A DNA stretch of 64,000 nucleotides from Aphrophora alni. Its lineage: Eukaryota; Arthropoda; Insecta; Hemiptera; Aphrophoridae. How positions within the stretch are numbered: the stretch's first letter is position 1; each line of letters starts with the position of its first letter. Location of the stretch: assembly GCA_963513935.1 (NCBI GenBank), contig OY740773.1, positions 101,541,291 through 101,605,290 on the forward strand, read 5' to 3'. The notes beneath the pieces are model-generated. The model was given only the letters and a program-made list of their open reading frames with translations. It ran no database searches and was not told the DNA's origin. This document shows positions 9,600 through 21,130 of this stretch, one piece after another. Position numbers and translations under genes: made by a program.

Positions 9600-12290
9600 G
9601 AATATTTTCAGATTTTATTTGTAATTTACGTCAAATAATTCTGTTAATATACAAGCGGCTTCATATTCTACGAACCTTGAGGTGGAACATTAGAACAGAC
9701 TGTTGTTAAACTGCGCAACCTGGAGCCTAGGTAAGGAGCACCCGCAAGAAGATTAGTTTTCTCCCTGTATTACATACAAGGCGAGTATTTAACATGATTG
9801 TACATGATTTATAGCATTTTGATATAAAACGCAAAGAGCATTTAGGGGGGTTTAAATAGTATGAAGCTAGAAAATATGGAAGATAATTTTATAAATAATA
9901 AGAATTTTATAAAATTATAAAGATAGGCTACTACAAACGTTCCAATAGTTTTTGTAGACCTGTCAAGTAAACAATAGCATAGGTTTTTGGACGAGATGAC
10001 ACTAGTTGGCGGGTAAAGAATTAACCTCCTATCCTACGTCCGTGGAATCTGGATGAGATGGCACGACACCTTGCACGCAATTGTTACGGTACGCAATTAC
10101 CGCTGTGGCAGCCTTATACTCCAGAGGGGACGGCAGTTTAAATTGTACAGACAGACACATGAAATTATAAGGCTCAATAGTTTTACCTACTGACCCTAAT
10201 AAAGAGAAATCAATGAAAATGCAATCCATCTTTTAATTGCTATAGAATTGTTCGTCTCACATCTCACAAAAACTCTTTTTAAAACTTATACGCTACGCAT
10301 TTCGAATTGTGTGGTTAAATTAAGTTGTATTCGTCAAACAAGAAACTATAATATATGATTTCGCACTGGTTTTAAATTTCTATTATCCAAATAATGTTAT
10401 TTCTGAGTTGTAGGTCACGCTTTGTACAAGTTAGAGGGGGGAGGATGATATCTTACACTAATTATTTTTTCGGTCAAATAAACTTATATATATTCGTAAT
10501 CAAAATAAATTTTAGTTTTATTTGATTCCCCACACATATTTCCCTCAACCACAACAGGGTAATTTTTTGTTAGAGCTGTTTTTCCTATTTGTGGGACAAT
10601 AGAAAGAATATAAATGAAGATTTTGAAATGTATAGGATGTATCGTCTTCTCTGTGTAAACTGGTTGAGACTTGCAGACAGACGGACGGATACACGCGTGA
10701 AATTATAACGACTATTGGTTTTACCTTAACAAGTAGGTAAGAAACTGTTTTCAAGATTTTTGACAAAATCCTTTAATTACCATCATTTTGAAACAGGCAC
10801 TGAATTTTGAAAACAATTTTTTTCCTTTAAACACTGAAACTAACCAAGCAATTTAAAACAAGTCTTTTATTGAAACTTTGTTTATTTTGACCACCCTGTA
10901 TAAATAGACAATGTTTGCTTCAATGGCGCCAGTTACACTTGAATCACCTGACCAAACCAGAGTATCATAATGACTAAATTTATTCCTTCCACGTAGCACG
11001 TATGTACTTGACATGCATCTGTGCGCGTTGTGCTACATACAGATTAGTTAATCACAGAATAGTTTTGGGTAAAATCTAGTAGGCCTACAACTGTGTCTAG
11101 AATGTTCATTCACGACCTAAGAAAAAGTTCTAGAACAGCTGATTATCACTGCAAACAAAATAGTATATTTATTTCATTACGGAAATTCCAGAAATCACTG
11201 GAAAAGTATTTTCTATACGAGTTATAAACGATACTTCTCATCATGATGCAAAAAAAAAAAACACACTAGGACTAAAAAACTAGTACATTTCTTATAATAT
11301 AAACTTTTAATTAACTTTATTTACAATTTTAATTTAACAAAATTATCTCAACAAACATTATTAAAATGAAGTCTTGGTGCTTGGTATTTTTGTAAAACGT
11401 AAAAAGGTAGAGAATGAAGTAATTCCTAAATTAATAATGCTTCAATATATTTCAGTAGAAATGAACTAAAAAAGTTGAGGAAGTTAATGCCAAATATTTG
11501 TTTGTGGACCTGATAGTCACGAATATGTCAAAAGAGGGAAAAATAATGAAAACAAATAACAGTTTACAGAGTTATAAAGTTATAATACATTATTATATAT
11601 TTACTACATAAATTTTGTAGAGTAAAATGGTAAGAGAGCCGACATTTGTGAATTTTTTTAAACAACGCTTTAATCAGATTTTCTACAATTTAACCAGACT
11701 GAACATAGAAATTAGCAAAAACGGCAAGAAAATTGATTCAACGTTTTGGGCTTTTACAGAGAATCGAATATCTAATGTCTAGACTTTCCTCAATAGATTC
11801 GCTTTCAGATAGGTTTGAAATTAAAATGTATCCATTGTATTTCAAATTTTAAATATCGTTCACAAACTATGAAAAAATTAACATTAGATAAAAGCATGTT
11901 GCTATCCAATCATCACATCTGAAAAGAATTCTTAAAAAGTCATAAAACAAAGAAGTCCAGATATGAGATATTTCTTCTCTACAGAATAAACGATTGGGCG
12001 ATTTTCATAGAGTTTTAAACTATTATTTTCAATGGTATACAATGAACATAAATTCACATATTTGTGTTTCATATGCTCAAACAATGAAACTTTAAAACAT
12101 CTTGCTAATCGTTGGTATTAAATATATCTATTATTCTCCATTCAAAATTCATGTAATATAATTCGATAATAAACAATTCCTTTATCAAGAATCGAGACTA
12201 CCGAAAAATCAAAATTTCTTTTCTTTTAATTGCTACTGGAAAATACAATCGCATCAGTAATTCTTGAACTATCGTGATTCGATTATAGTT
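9600..12290. other. Mostly featureless; two family F fragments
   Basis: Apart from family F copies at about 10110-10220 and 10540-10790 (both with CAGACAGAC...GTGAAATTATA...TTTTACCT), this is AT-rich DNA without recognisable genes, RNAs or tandem repeats. A 'CACCCTGTATAAATAG' motif at about 10891 is typical of old insect repeat ends. Confidence 0.5.
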
Positions 12291-12295
12291 TGTCT

Positions 12296-12450
12296 AGGGG
12301 CTCACATATATAGTGAGCATGGGAATAGCACTCTTGACAGATTCTAGCTGGATCTTTTTCCATGTAGTTTTGAGTTAGAGGCCCCTCTCTTTCTGGTCTC
12401 CCTTGATCTCTTCCAACTCTGACGCTGGCTAGGAGAGGTCTTTATTTTAC
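12296..12450 (-). repeat. Family B end fragment
   Basis: It contains GCTCACATATATAGTGAGCA, then CTAGCTGGATC, then CTCTCTTTC and CTGACGCTGGCTAGG, in the same order as the other family B ends. It is non-coding. Confidence 0.65.
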
Positions 12451-12799
12451 ATAAGGCAGTGATGGTCAAAAAGTATATCACCAAAAAACAACAAGGAAAA
12501 AATCGTTTGTCTAGACTATAAGCAATCTTGGTAAAACAACAAATGGCCCCTTGATTTCTTGACCAACTTAATTCCAAGGCCAAATTTCCTGTTACTCAAT
12601 ATAGAAGAGTCTGTATTTCTTTTCTAAACTTACTTTTTTCTAACATAACAAACAAGCAGGAAAACTGAGAAATGAAAATAAATATTTTTCACCCAAAATA
12701 CTTATACTAAAATTGAACTCAATATCTTTACTTTTTGTGCAGTTGTTTTTGAAAAAACAAAAATGGCAGTTATACGGAAAATGAAGAGAAGCATTCGAC

Positions 12800-13440
12800 T
12801 TTACGTTATTTGACACTATTTATTGGTTTTGATGTATATAATCAGAAAATGAATAGCCAGTCTACCTTTTTCGTTACACCCTGTATTCATCGTTTTATGA
12901 AACAAGAAGCCGAGGACGGGGGAGTTTTTAATTTAATGAATGTGGGAACCAGCGTAGCACAAGCAAATGGTGTTTCCATTAGTTCCATAAAACGAATTTT
13001 AAAGAAATGTTTGCAGGCTGGAATTTAATACACCTAATAAAAAAAGAAGGGAGAAATAAATAACGAACATTGACAACTTCGATCTGAGAGGGACTGTAAA
13101 CGTATTTCACATAACAGCCCAGATTAAAGTCCTTACTTATTTAATGAAAACAATTTTTTGAAGTAAGTACAAGGACATTATACCAAATAAAAATCGAACC
13201 TACTACTAAAATGTTTAAAAAAACAAAACAAATTTGACGCCATTTTGAAATTTATATAATGATTTTTCTGGTTAGAAAGTTTGTCCAATTATTTGTGAAC
13301 AAAACAAAAATGACAAACAGGGAAGATGACAAACGTTGACAGCGGAATGGAGCTGAGTCAATGTCCTTATCAGCAGTAGCAGTTATGACGTCACTTTTGC
13401 GACGCACATTATGAAAGTCCAGGTTACACTGTACATAGCA
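12800..13440 (+). pseudogene. DDE transposase N-terminus, deletion copy 1
   Basis: About 12880-13028 encodes FMKQEAEDGG and, after a short gap, a helix-turn-helix string with GVSISSIKRILKKC. This matches the N-terminal DNA-binding region ('..Y.FmK.EAe.g......vaeatGvS..TI.RI.kE') common in insect mariner-related transposases. The catalytic domain is absent. The 3' part (13318-13425: GACAGCGGAATGGAGCTGAG, CAGTAGCAGTTATGACGTCA, CATTATGAAAGTCCAGG) recurs at 17290-17410, so both loci derive from one deleted element. Confidence 0.6.
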
Positions 13441-13766
13441 ATGACATTACGTCAACTAAATTCTTTACTATTAAAAAACGAACTGTGCACAAACTTTCTC
13501 AATCCCCCCATCTCTAAAACCAAATAAAAACGAACTGAGAGTAATCATCGCCAAAAATATCATTTCGATAGTAGTTATTCAAAAAGTTTTAATTATAAAT
13601 GATTAAAATCGATGGAGGTTAATTTTTGATTTATCGATTATTCCTGAATCTTAATAGTTGTTTTACTGCCAATTATGCACACGGGTTAGCGTCATTAAAC
13701 TTTAATTGTCACTTAAATTCAAACAAAATCGAAAGAGTTGAGATTTTCAAAATTACGTACTGTATT

Positions 13767-14581
13767 TAGTATAGAACGATTGGCACACATTTTTAGCCGA
13801 TTTGGAATAGCACGACTGGCACAATCATTAGAGGGGATTAAGAAGGGTCAACCTGTAAGGTTCGGAAAGGCACGATTGGCACAACCGCCCGGCCAGGTAG
13901 TAGCAGCCAGGTAGCCAGAATGCGGGAAAATGGGAATTGTTTTGTCTAACCTAACCAAGCAATTTTTAAGTTTTGATGCACAATCTATTTTTTTAAATTT
14001 AATACGTAGACTACTGAAATGCACGTTACAGTATTAAACATGTTTATAATCATATTCCTTTAACTTTAATGTAATAGCAGATATTTCTTGTTGAAACTCC
14101 ATATTCAAGGATAAAATAAAGCAAAAGCTTAACAAAGTTTCAAATATTTAATAGTATAAATGAGCTACAATTGTTTCGCCTTGCGGCATCGTCCGGCAAC
14201 ATTTCGCAGTTGCCCAATTGTAGCTCATTTATACTAATAATTAAATATTTGAAACTTTTAAGCTTTTGCTTTATTTTATCCTTGCATATTCCTTAATTTA
14301 CGGACAAAGCCACTTTTAAAAATATACAAATAAAATATACTGTAAAAATTAATTCTAAGTAAATTTGAATATTACAGGCAAATGACTGTCGTGCAGAGTT
14401 GACGGGGAATTATAAAATTCCCGTTTTCCCTCGTTCGATGGCGTCTCCCTGGTCGAGCGGTTGTGCCAATCGTGCCTTTTCCAAGCAGGCGAGTTGACCC
14501 TACTTATTCCGCTCTAATGATTGTTCCATACTGCCATAGGCAGAAGGTCCAAAAATGTGTGCCAATCGTCCCGTTCCCCTG
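13767..14581. mobile_element. Fold-back DNA element with long imperfect TIRs and a nested hairpin
   Basis: The outer arms (about 13767-13935 and 14411-14581) are inverted copies sharing CGATTGGCACACATTTTT, CACAATCATTAGAG, AGGGTCAAC, AAGGCACGATTGGCACAACC and GGGAAAA(T/C)GGGAATT. Inside lies a second, nearly perfect hairpin (14106-14285). No coding sequence is present. Within each arm the short motif GATTGGCACA is repeated, a sub-terminal repeat pattern typical of DNA transposons with complex ends. Confidence 0.75.
14106..14285. repeat. Nested hairpin with degraded hammerhead-like centre
   Basis: Arms of about 70 bp (AAAATAAAGCAAAAGCTTAA ... AATGAGCTACAATTG and its complement) surround a short centre. 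Read on the minus strand the centre has CGGACGA in place of CTGATGA, one T, stem GCC/GGC with loop GCAA, then GAAACAATTGTA. It looks like the same ribozyme-bearing repeat type with a mutated core. Confidence 0.6.
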
Positions 14582-14919
14582 TATTTTATAACATAGCCGA
14601 TTTTTGTTTTTTGAAGAGATGGCGACCAATACATTTTGTTTGGGTTCTAAAGCAAATTTTGATCAAAATCGTTAAAGCTGATTTTGAGAAATTCGTAATT
14701 TTGTGTTTCTTTTAATATAACTATCTCGAAACTATGCTAATAATGGCGCAACTCTGCCCTCAAACCAAATTTGATTACAATCTGTTCACCTGTTTAGGCT
14801 GTCAGCACTTACGACAAACCAACATCATACCAAAACCACATTTTTGGACTCGTGGACTTTAAAATGGATATATCCGCAAAAACTCGGCATCGATTTTAGA
14901 ACTACCAAATAACTTTACT

Positions 14920-15060
14920 AAATAAAACAGGAACAAAATTACGTTTATTAAATCCAACACGTTTCAACAATCACGCCATCTTCAGCGATACGTGGGTTTA
15001 CATAATCAAACTATAAGTAACAAATATACCGTAATAAACTTTCCCTTTACAGTACAAGGT
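14920..15060 (-). repeat. Hammerhead-bearing repeat, degraded copy
   Basis: On the minus strand: core CTGAAGA, one T, a poorly paired stem II, then GAA and ACGTGT. It has the same order as the copy at 15.35 kb, including flanking TATAGTTTGATT. Mutations in stems I and II make it a probable relic. Confidence 0.35.
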
Positions 15061-15295
15061 ATAGCCTATATATGAGAGATTTGTCACTAAAAATCAACTT
15101 CGTTCATAATATAACCTCAAAATTTCAACAAATCAATTATAATTACTTTCATAATTTAAATTTTAGTTAGATTTTTCGAGAGTTTTCTAGGGTCCTATAA
15201 TACCTCATTTTGTGCTGATGTCAACACCAAGATCGACGTCGTTAGTTATCTACAATATACATATTAAATTGTTGAGCTTGACTTATGAGAAAAAT

Positions 15296-15476
15296 TATAC
15301 AGTACAACAAACACACAGAACACAATTCTCATAAAAAATACGCCTAAGTATCAGACGCGTTTCAACGACAAGGTCGTCCTCTTCAGTGATACATGAGCTA
15401 CACCAATCAAACTATAACTAACAGTTAGGCGTATTTTTTATGAGAATTGTGTTCTGTGTGTTTGTTGTACTGTAAC
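15296..15476. repeat. Near-perfect inverted repeat enclosing a hammerhead motif
   Basis: The left arm 15296-15347 (ACAGTACAACAAACACACAG ... ACGCCTAA) recurs inverted at about 15424-15474. The 75-bp centre holds the best hammerhead motif of the window. A one-armed relative lies at 16070-16215. Confidence 0.85.
15348..15392 (-). ncRNA. Hammerhead ribozyme (type I, minimal stem III), best copy
   Basis: On the minus strand: stem I GTATCA/TGATAC is a perfect 6 bp. The core CTGAAGA (15380-15386) is followed by one G and then stem II GACGAC/GTCGTT (6 bp including one G-T) with loop CTT. Next come GAA and stem III AC-GC-GT, then C at the cleavage position, giving the preferred GUC triplet. These are all three stems and the conserved core of a type I hammerhead of the form known from Penelope-like elements. 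The single unpaired base after the core is an anomaly shared by all copies here. Confidence 0.55.
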
Positions 15477-15524
15477 TACAATATTATTAAAATAAATTCA
15501 ACACCTAACTGCATGGATAGTTAC

Positions 15525-15690
15525 AAACCTTCAGGGGGACACTACAGTGAATATGGATATGGCAATCCCGATGACTACCTTGATCATATAGTCATGGATT
15601 AGATCCCTTTCCTCTTTCCAATCAGATTTCTCTTGCTCTCTTTCGAGCTGACGCTATTAGAGAACCAGGTGTCTATTTCATGTTCCTTAC
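15525..15690 (-). repeat. Family B end fragment
   Basis: It contains CACTACAGTGAATATGG, GGCAATCCCGATGACTA, TTAGATCCCTTTCCTC and GAGCTGACGCTATTAGAG, in the family B order. It is non-coding. Confidence 0.65.
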
Positions 15691-16069
15691 TTCCTTCAGT
15701 TACCTATAAAGCGATGACGAACCGAGAGGTTTTTTTTCGAATTTAAACAATAAAAAATAATCTCAAATTGTAACATACTGCGCTGTAGAATTTTTCGTCA
15801 ACTTGCAAATTGACACGAATTAATTTACAAACTGATAAGAGACTCAAAGAGTGATAACAGCTTGACTTTATGAATGTATAATGTATGAGTCAGGACAGGT
15901 AAAGGGAAATGCCAGATAGATTAGTCAGGCCAGGACGCCCATTCCTTTAGTTAACTGTAAAGTAAGACAGGACAATAAAATACTTGTTGTGTTGGTTTAA
16001 TGTTGTCTTTATTTACCAAGTGTAATGTAGCTTTGTTAGGACAATATTAAATGTTGACCTTGACTTATG

Positions 16070-16215
16070 AGAAAAACTATACAGTATAACAAACACACAG
16101 AACACAATTCTCATAAAAAAAAATACGCCTAAGTAGCCTATCAGACGCGTTTCAACGACAAGGTCGTCCTCTTCAGTGATACACGAGCTACACCAATCAA
16201 ACTATAACTGAACAA
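16070..16215 (-). repeat. Hammerhead-bearing repeat, second near-identical copy
   Basis: It carries the same arm (CAGTATAACAAACACACAGA) and the same centre (CAGACGCGTTTCAACGACAA on the plus strand) as 15296-15410. The motif at about 16136-16183 keeps core CTGAAGA, stem II and GAAACGCGTC, with a 5-bp stem I. The opposite arm is missing. Confidence 0.55.
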
Positions 16216-16284
16216 GTTATAAGTTACAATCTAGTTAGGACAAGTTTGGTAATAGTTTTCACTTTTTAACTCATCTTTATGTTT

Positions 16285-16890
16285 GATGCCTTCAGGAAAC
16301 AGAAAAAGTGATTTCCTACTTGTACGTAAACCATGATGGCGGCCACAAAAATTAATATAGGAACATGAAATTTGGTATAGGGGACTATAGGGTGCTCATA
16401 TAGAACCCTATAAAATTATTTTAAAAACTAATTTAAAATGTCAAAATGGCGGCCGTTTTAACAGTTTTGTTCATATCTCGTGTGTTATTCAAATTATAAC
16501 AAATTAAATTAGATAAAAATTTATTTTCTGCATGTAATGATACCAACCTCACTTCCCTACGACGATAAATAATGTTAATAACAAAATAGTAATTCCGAAT
16601 CGAGCTTAGAAACTGGAAGTTGCTTCAATATGCACAATTATGTTCATATAGAAACCTATTTAAATTCAAACAAACTAATTAAAAACTTCAAAAAGACGCC
16701 CATTTTGTTCATATCTCATGTGTTGCTCAAATTAAAACACGTTAAATTAGATCAAATTGTAATTATACTAACCACAGCTCTCTACGATTACAAATAGCGA
16801 AGTTAATAACAAAAAAGTAATTCCGAATCCTAACCTTACAATATAATGATATTGAGGGTCGTGTCACCGACATGAGCGTGGCTCCTCCAC
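16285..16890 (+). repeat. Dispersed family A, copy 3, with internal duplication
   Basis: It starts with CCTTCAGGAAACAG and ATGATGGCGGCCACAAAAAT, and contains GAAATTTGGTATAGGGGACT. The segment 'TTCATATCTCGTGTGTT...GATAAATA' occurs twice (about 16470-16600 and 16695-16830), so this copy is partly duplicated. Confidence 0.7.
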
Positions 16891-16929
16891 AATTAGATGA
16901 GATGCGCAGTCGTCCTTAGGCCGGTGGGT

Positions 16930-17430
16930 GTAGTGGGGGAAACACTGAGTTCAGTCTTGCAGAGAGTGTACTGTGCGTACGTACATTTAAAAAACATTGG
17001 TTTCTTGTGTTGCGGTGGAAGGTGATAACATCAGGAAAGAAGTTGGTGGGAGTAAGTCCTCCAGACAATCTCGCGAAATCGTATCAAATCTGTGTCTTTT
17101 TATGAAACAAGAAGCCGAGAACGGAGAAGCGTTTAAATACCAAATTTTAATAAAAATCGAATTTACTACTAATTTTTTTTTGGCTAATTTAACCATCATT
17201 TTGAAAATTATATAACTTTTTTCTGGTTAGAAAGTTTGTCTAGTTTGCAAACTAAACAAAGACGTCAAACAGACAATAAGACGAGACGGCTACATGACAA
17301 ACGTTGACAGCGGAATGGAGCTGAGTCAATGTCTTTATCAGCAGTAGTAGTTATGACATCACTTCTCCGCCCGCCTGCAACTCCCCCTAGCGCGCATTAT
17401 GAAAGTCCAGGCTATTAAGACCGTACAGTT
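16930..17430 (+). pseudogene. DDE transposase N-terminus, deletion copy 2
   Basis: From about 17000 it encodes VAVEGDNIRKEVGGSK, then REIVSNLCLFMKQEAENGEA, the same helix-turn-helix region as at 12.88 kb. It then jumps to the shared 3' block (GACAGCGGAATGGAGCTGAG at about 17307, CATTATGAAAGTCCAGG at about 17395). The catalytic domain is absent. With 12800-13440 it is a pair of internally deleted copies of one DNA transposon. Confidence 0.6.
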
Positions 17431-17439
17431 TAAACGTCT

Positions 17440-18100
17440 ACAGTGTGCCCTTATAGAACAATAACGACATTCTGAAAAATCGAATAAAATAAGTCTACTG
17501 ACAGACAGACGTAATCTCAAAAAACATTTTTTTTTTAGACTCGAGGGCCCTCAAAACGGATACAAAAAAAAATTCAAAATTGATTTTTTTTTTACTCGTT
17601 ACATAAATTTATAATAAAAACAAAACAGCCTTGAATGCTAGACAATTAGCAAAACTACAGCAGCAATCAAGTAGCCTATGTGTTAATAACATTAGTCAAA
17701 GTTCCCATGTATTTACTTATTGTAACATTGAGCATCCTTCATTTGTAATTCAAGGCCTCAGTCTTGCCAACCTGAGGAAATTACATAACACTTGCAGATT
17801 ATAATAACAGGATTTCATTGTATTAGTTTGATACTTTAATTAGGCCTACATTACACTTCATTCAATAACTGTAGAATTTGAAAATTAATATAACTTTACA
17901 ATTTTTTTTTTTTTGTTTAATTATATTATTTCGATTCGTTTAGGCCTAATACATAAAAGCACAATATCCTAATATTGGAACCATCGTGGTATTTACCCAG
18001 CCCAATGATACAATACAAACAGATACTATAACTGACAACCCAAGTGTTGCCTTGTAAGAAATATTAAATTGATTTGTTAGATCAAAGGGTCTTACCTAGT
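17440..18100. other. No recognisable gene
   Basis: This is AT-rich sequence with several A or T runs. No coding, RNA or repeat signal was recognised. Confidence 0.4.
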
Positions 18101-18185
18101 AGTGTAAGTTTGTTTAAAATATGCAGTTGTACAGTTTTCAAGACTTCGTAATTGTGTATAATACTATTCTCTTGACGTCGGGTAG

Positions 18186-20484
18186 GCTATATTAAACAGT
18201 CTCCATTTGTTAGTGTCAGTGTCTTGCCCCTGATGGCCATCGAAGCTATACTTAAGTGAAGAAGCCTCCATTTGGTAGTGTCAGTGTCTCGCACTTAATG
18301 GCCCTCGAAGCTATACTTAAGTGAAGAAGCCTCCATTTGATAGTATCAGTGTCTCGCCCCAGATAGCCGTCGAAGCTATATTTAAGTGAAGAAGCCTCCA
18401 TTTGTTAGTGTCAGTGTTCTGCCCCTGATGGGCCTCGAAGCTATACTTAAGTGAAGAAGCCTCTATTTGTTAGTGTCAGTGTCTCGCCCCTGATGGACCT
18501 CAAAGCTATACTTAAGTGAAGAAACCTCCATTTGTTAGTGTCAGTGTCTCGCCCCAGATAGCCCTCGAAGCTATACTTAAGTAAAGAAACCTCCATTTGT
18601 TAGTGTCAGTGTCTCGCCCCTGATGGACCTCGAAGCTATACTTAAATGAAGAAGCCTCCATTTGTTAGTGTCAGTGTCTCGCCCCTGATGGACCTCAAAG
18701 CTATACTTAAGTGAAGAAACCTCCATTTGTTAGTGTCAGTGTCTCGCCCCAGATAGCCCTCGAAGCTATACTTAAGTGAAGAAGCCTCCATTTGTTAGTG
18801 TCAGTGTCTCGTCCCTGATGGACCTCAAAGCTATACTTAAGTGAAGAAACCTCCATTTGTTAGTGTCAGTGTCTCGCCCCTGATGGACCTCGAAGCTATA
18901 CTTAAGTGAAGAAACCTCCATTTGTTAGTGTCAGTGTCTCGCCCCTGATGGACCTCGAAGCTATACTTAAGTGAAGAAGCCTCCATTTGTTAGTGTCAGT
19001 GTCTCGCCCCTGATGGACCTCGAAGCTATACTTAAGTGAAGAAGCCTCCATTTGTTAGTGTCAGTGTCTCACCCCTGATGGACCGCGAAGCTATACTTAA
19101 GTGAAGAAGCCTCCATTTGTTAGTGTCAGTGTCTCGCCCCTGATGGACCTCGAAGCTATACTTAAGTGAAGAAGCCTCCATTTGTTAGTGTCAGTGTCTC
19201 GCCCCTGATGGACCTCGAAGCTATACTTAAGTGAAGAAGCCTCCATTTGTTAGTGTCAGTGTCTCGCCCCTGATGGACCTCGAAGCTATACTTAAGTGAA
19301 GAAGCCTCCATTTGTTAGTGTCAGTGTCTCGCCCCAGATAGCCCTCGAAGCTATACTTAAATGAAGAAGCCTCCATTTGTTAGTGTCAGTGTCTCGCCCC
19401 TGATGGACCTCAAAGCTAAACTTAAGTGAAGAAACCTCCATTTGTTAGTGTCAGTGTCTCGCCCCAGATAGCCCTCGAAGCTATACTTAAATGAAGAAGC
19501 CGTCATTTGTTAGTGTCAGTGTCTCACCCCTGATGGACCTCGAAGCTATACTTAAGTGAAGAAGCCTCCATTTGTTAGTGTCAGAGTCTCGCCCCTGATG
19601 GACCTCGAAGCTATACTTAAATGAAGAAGCCTCCATTTGTTAGTGTCAGTGTCTCGCCCCTGATGGACCTCAAAGCTAAACTTAAGTGAAGAAACCTCCA
19701 TTTGTTAGTGTCAGTGTCTCGCCCCAGATAGCCCTCGAAGCTATACTTAAATGAAGAAGCCTCCATTTGTTAGTGTCAGTGTCTCGCCCCTGATGGACCT
19801 CGAAGCTATACTTAAGTGAAGAAGCCTCCATTTGTTAGTGTCAGAGTCTCGCCCCTGATGGACCTCGAAGCTATACTTAAATGAAGAAGCCTCCATTTGT
19901 TAGTGTCAGTGTCTCGCCCCTGATGGACCTCAAAGCTAAACTTAAGTGAAGAAACCTCCATTTGTTAGTGTCAGTGTCTCGCCCCAGATAGCCCTCGAAG
20001 CTATACTTAAATGAAGAAGCCTCCATTTGTTAGTGTCAGTGTCTCGCCCCTGATGGACCTCGAAGCTATACTTAAGTGAAGAAGCCTCCATTTGTTAGTG
20101 TCAGAGTCTCGCCCCTGATGGACCTCGAAGCTATACTTAAATGAAGAAGCCTCCATTTGTTAGTGTCAGAGTCTCGCCCCTGATGGACCTCGAAGCTATA
20201 CTTAAATGAAGAAGCCTCCATTTGTTAGTGTCAGTGTCTCGCCCCTGATGGACCTCGAAGCTATACTTAAGTGAAGAAGCCTCCATTTGTTAGTGTCAGT
20301 GTCTCGCCCCTGATGGCCCTCAAAGCTATACTTAAATGAAGAAGCCTCCATTTGTTAGTGTCAGTGTCTCGCCCCTGATGGACCTCAAAGCTATACTTAA
20401 GTGAAGAAACCTCCATTTGTTAGTGTCAGTGTCTCGCCCCAGATAGCCCTCGAAGCTATACTTAAGTGAAGAAGCCTCCATTTC
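18186..20484. repeat. 65-bp satellite array, ~35 copies, with 260-bp higher-order repeat
   Basis: The unit reads roughly CCTCCATTTGTTAGTGTCAG, TGTCTCGCCCCTGATGGACC, TCGAAGCTATACTTAAGTGA, AGAAG. The period is exactly 65 bp (for example 18961 to 19026). Two main variants alternate: CCTGATGGACCT and CCAGATAGCCCT. Between about 19380 and 20160 a four-unit block (260 bp) marked by CAAAGCTAAA recurs at 19411, 19671 and 19931. 65 is not a multiple of 3 and no frame stays open, so it is not coding. The flanks are family A sequence in reverse orientation. Confidence 0.97.
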
Positions 20485-20485
20485 C

Positions 20486-21130
20486 AACGCTCACGCCGAT
20501 AACTAGCCCTGCTGTCCTTGTCTAGAGAAGTTAAGGTTGCAAATTACGCTTTTAACAATAACATCACTATTTGTCATCGTAGAGAGGTGGTGTTGGTACT
20601 ATTATATGCAAAATTGAAATCTGCAAATTTGTATTTAATTTAGTTTTTTCCTTGTTGCTTAAGACCTCTCGGTCATCATCGCCCTATAAAAAAATATATA
20701 TATATAAAAAAACATAGATTCAAAATCCTTCATCCTTTATAGTGTCAGGGTGAGTTGGTAAAGAAAACCCCGATAGGAATGATAAAAGAGAGGGATGTAA
20801 CCCAAGACTACATAAAAAAAGGTAGATCCCGTTAAAGTCCATAGCAATCGAATACTCTAAGACCGTCAGGGTCGAAAAATAACAAGAGTTGGTAAAGAGA
20901 GATCTGATAGGAAAGTTGAAAAAGAGGGATCTAACGCTAGACTACATGCAAAATGTGTAGATCCAGCTCAAGCCATCGGGATTGTCAAGCCCACACTCTA
21001 AAGTAAACTGTTGAAAATATCTAATTTTGTGTTATAAATTGAATTACACATGAGATATGAACAAAAAACTGCTTAAAATGGCGTCCAAATTTGACATTTT
21101 AAATTCGATTACATACCAAATGTTTAAATA
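20486..21130 (-). repeat. Family A (reversed) and two tandem family B ends flanking the satellite
   Basis: 20520-20650 is the reverse complement of the family A interior (CATCGTAGAGAGGTGGTG... CAAAATTGAAATCTGCAAAT). 20735-20995 holds two successive family B ends (GTCAGGGTGAGTTGGTAAAG and GTCAGGGTCGAAAAATAACA, each followed by GGATGTAAC/GGATCTAAC and TAGATCC). 21055-21110 returns to family A (AAATGGCGTCCAAATTTGAC). At 18110-18160 ACTTCGTAATTGTGTATAAT is the other, reversed, family A edge. Confidence 0.7.

Noticed and set aside
18186..20484. CRISPR-like array at 18-20 kb
   Set aside because: Repeats are contiguous 65-bp units without unique spacers, in eukaryotic intronic DNA. It is a satellite.
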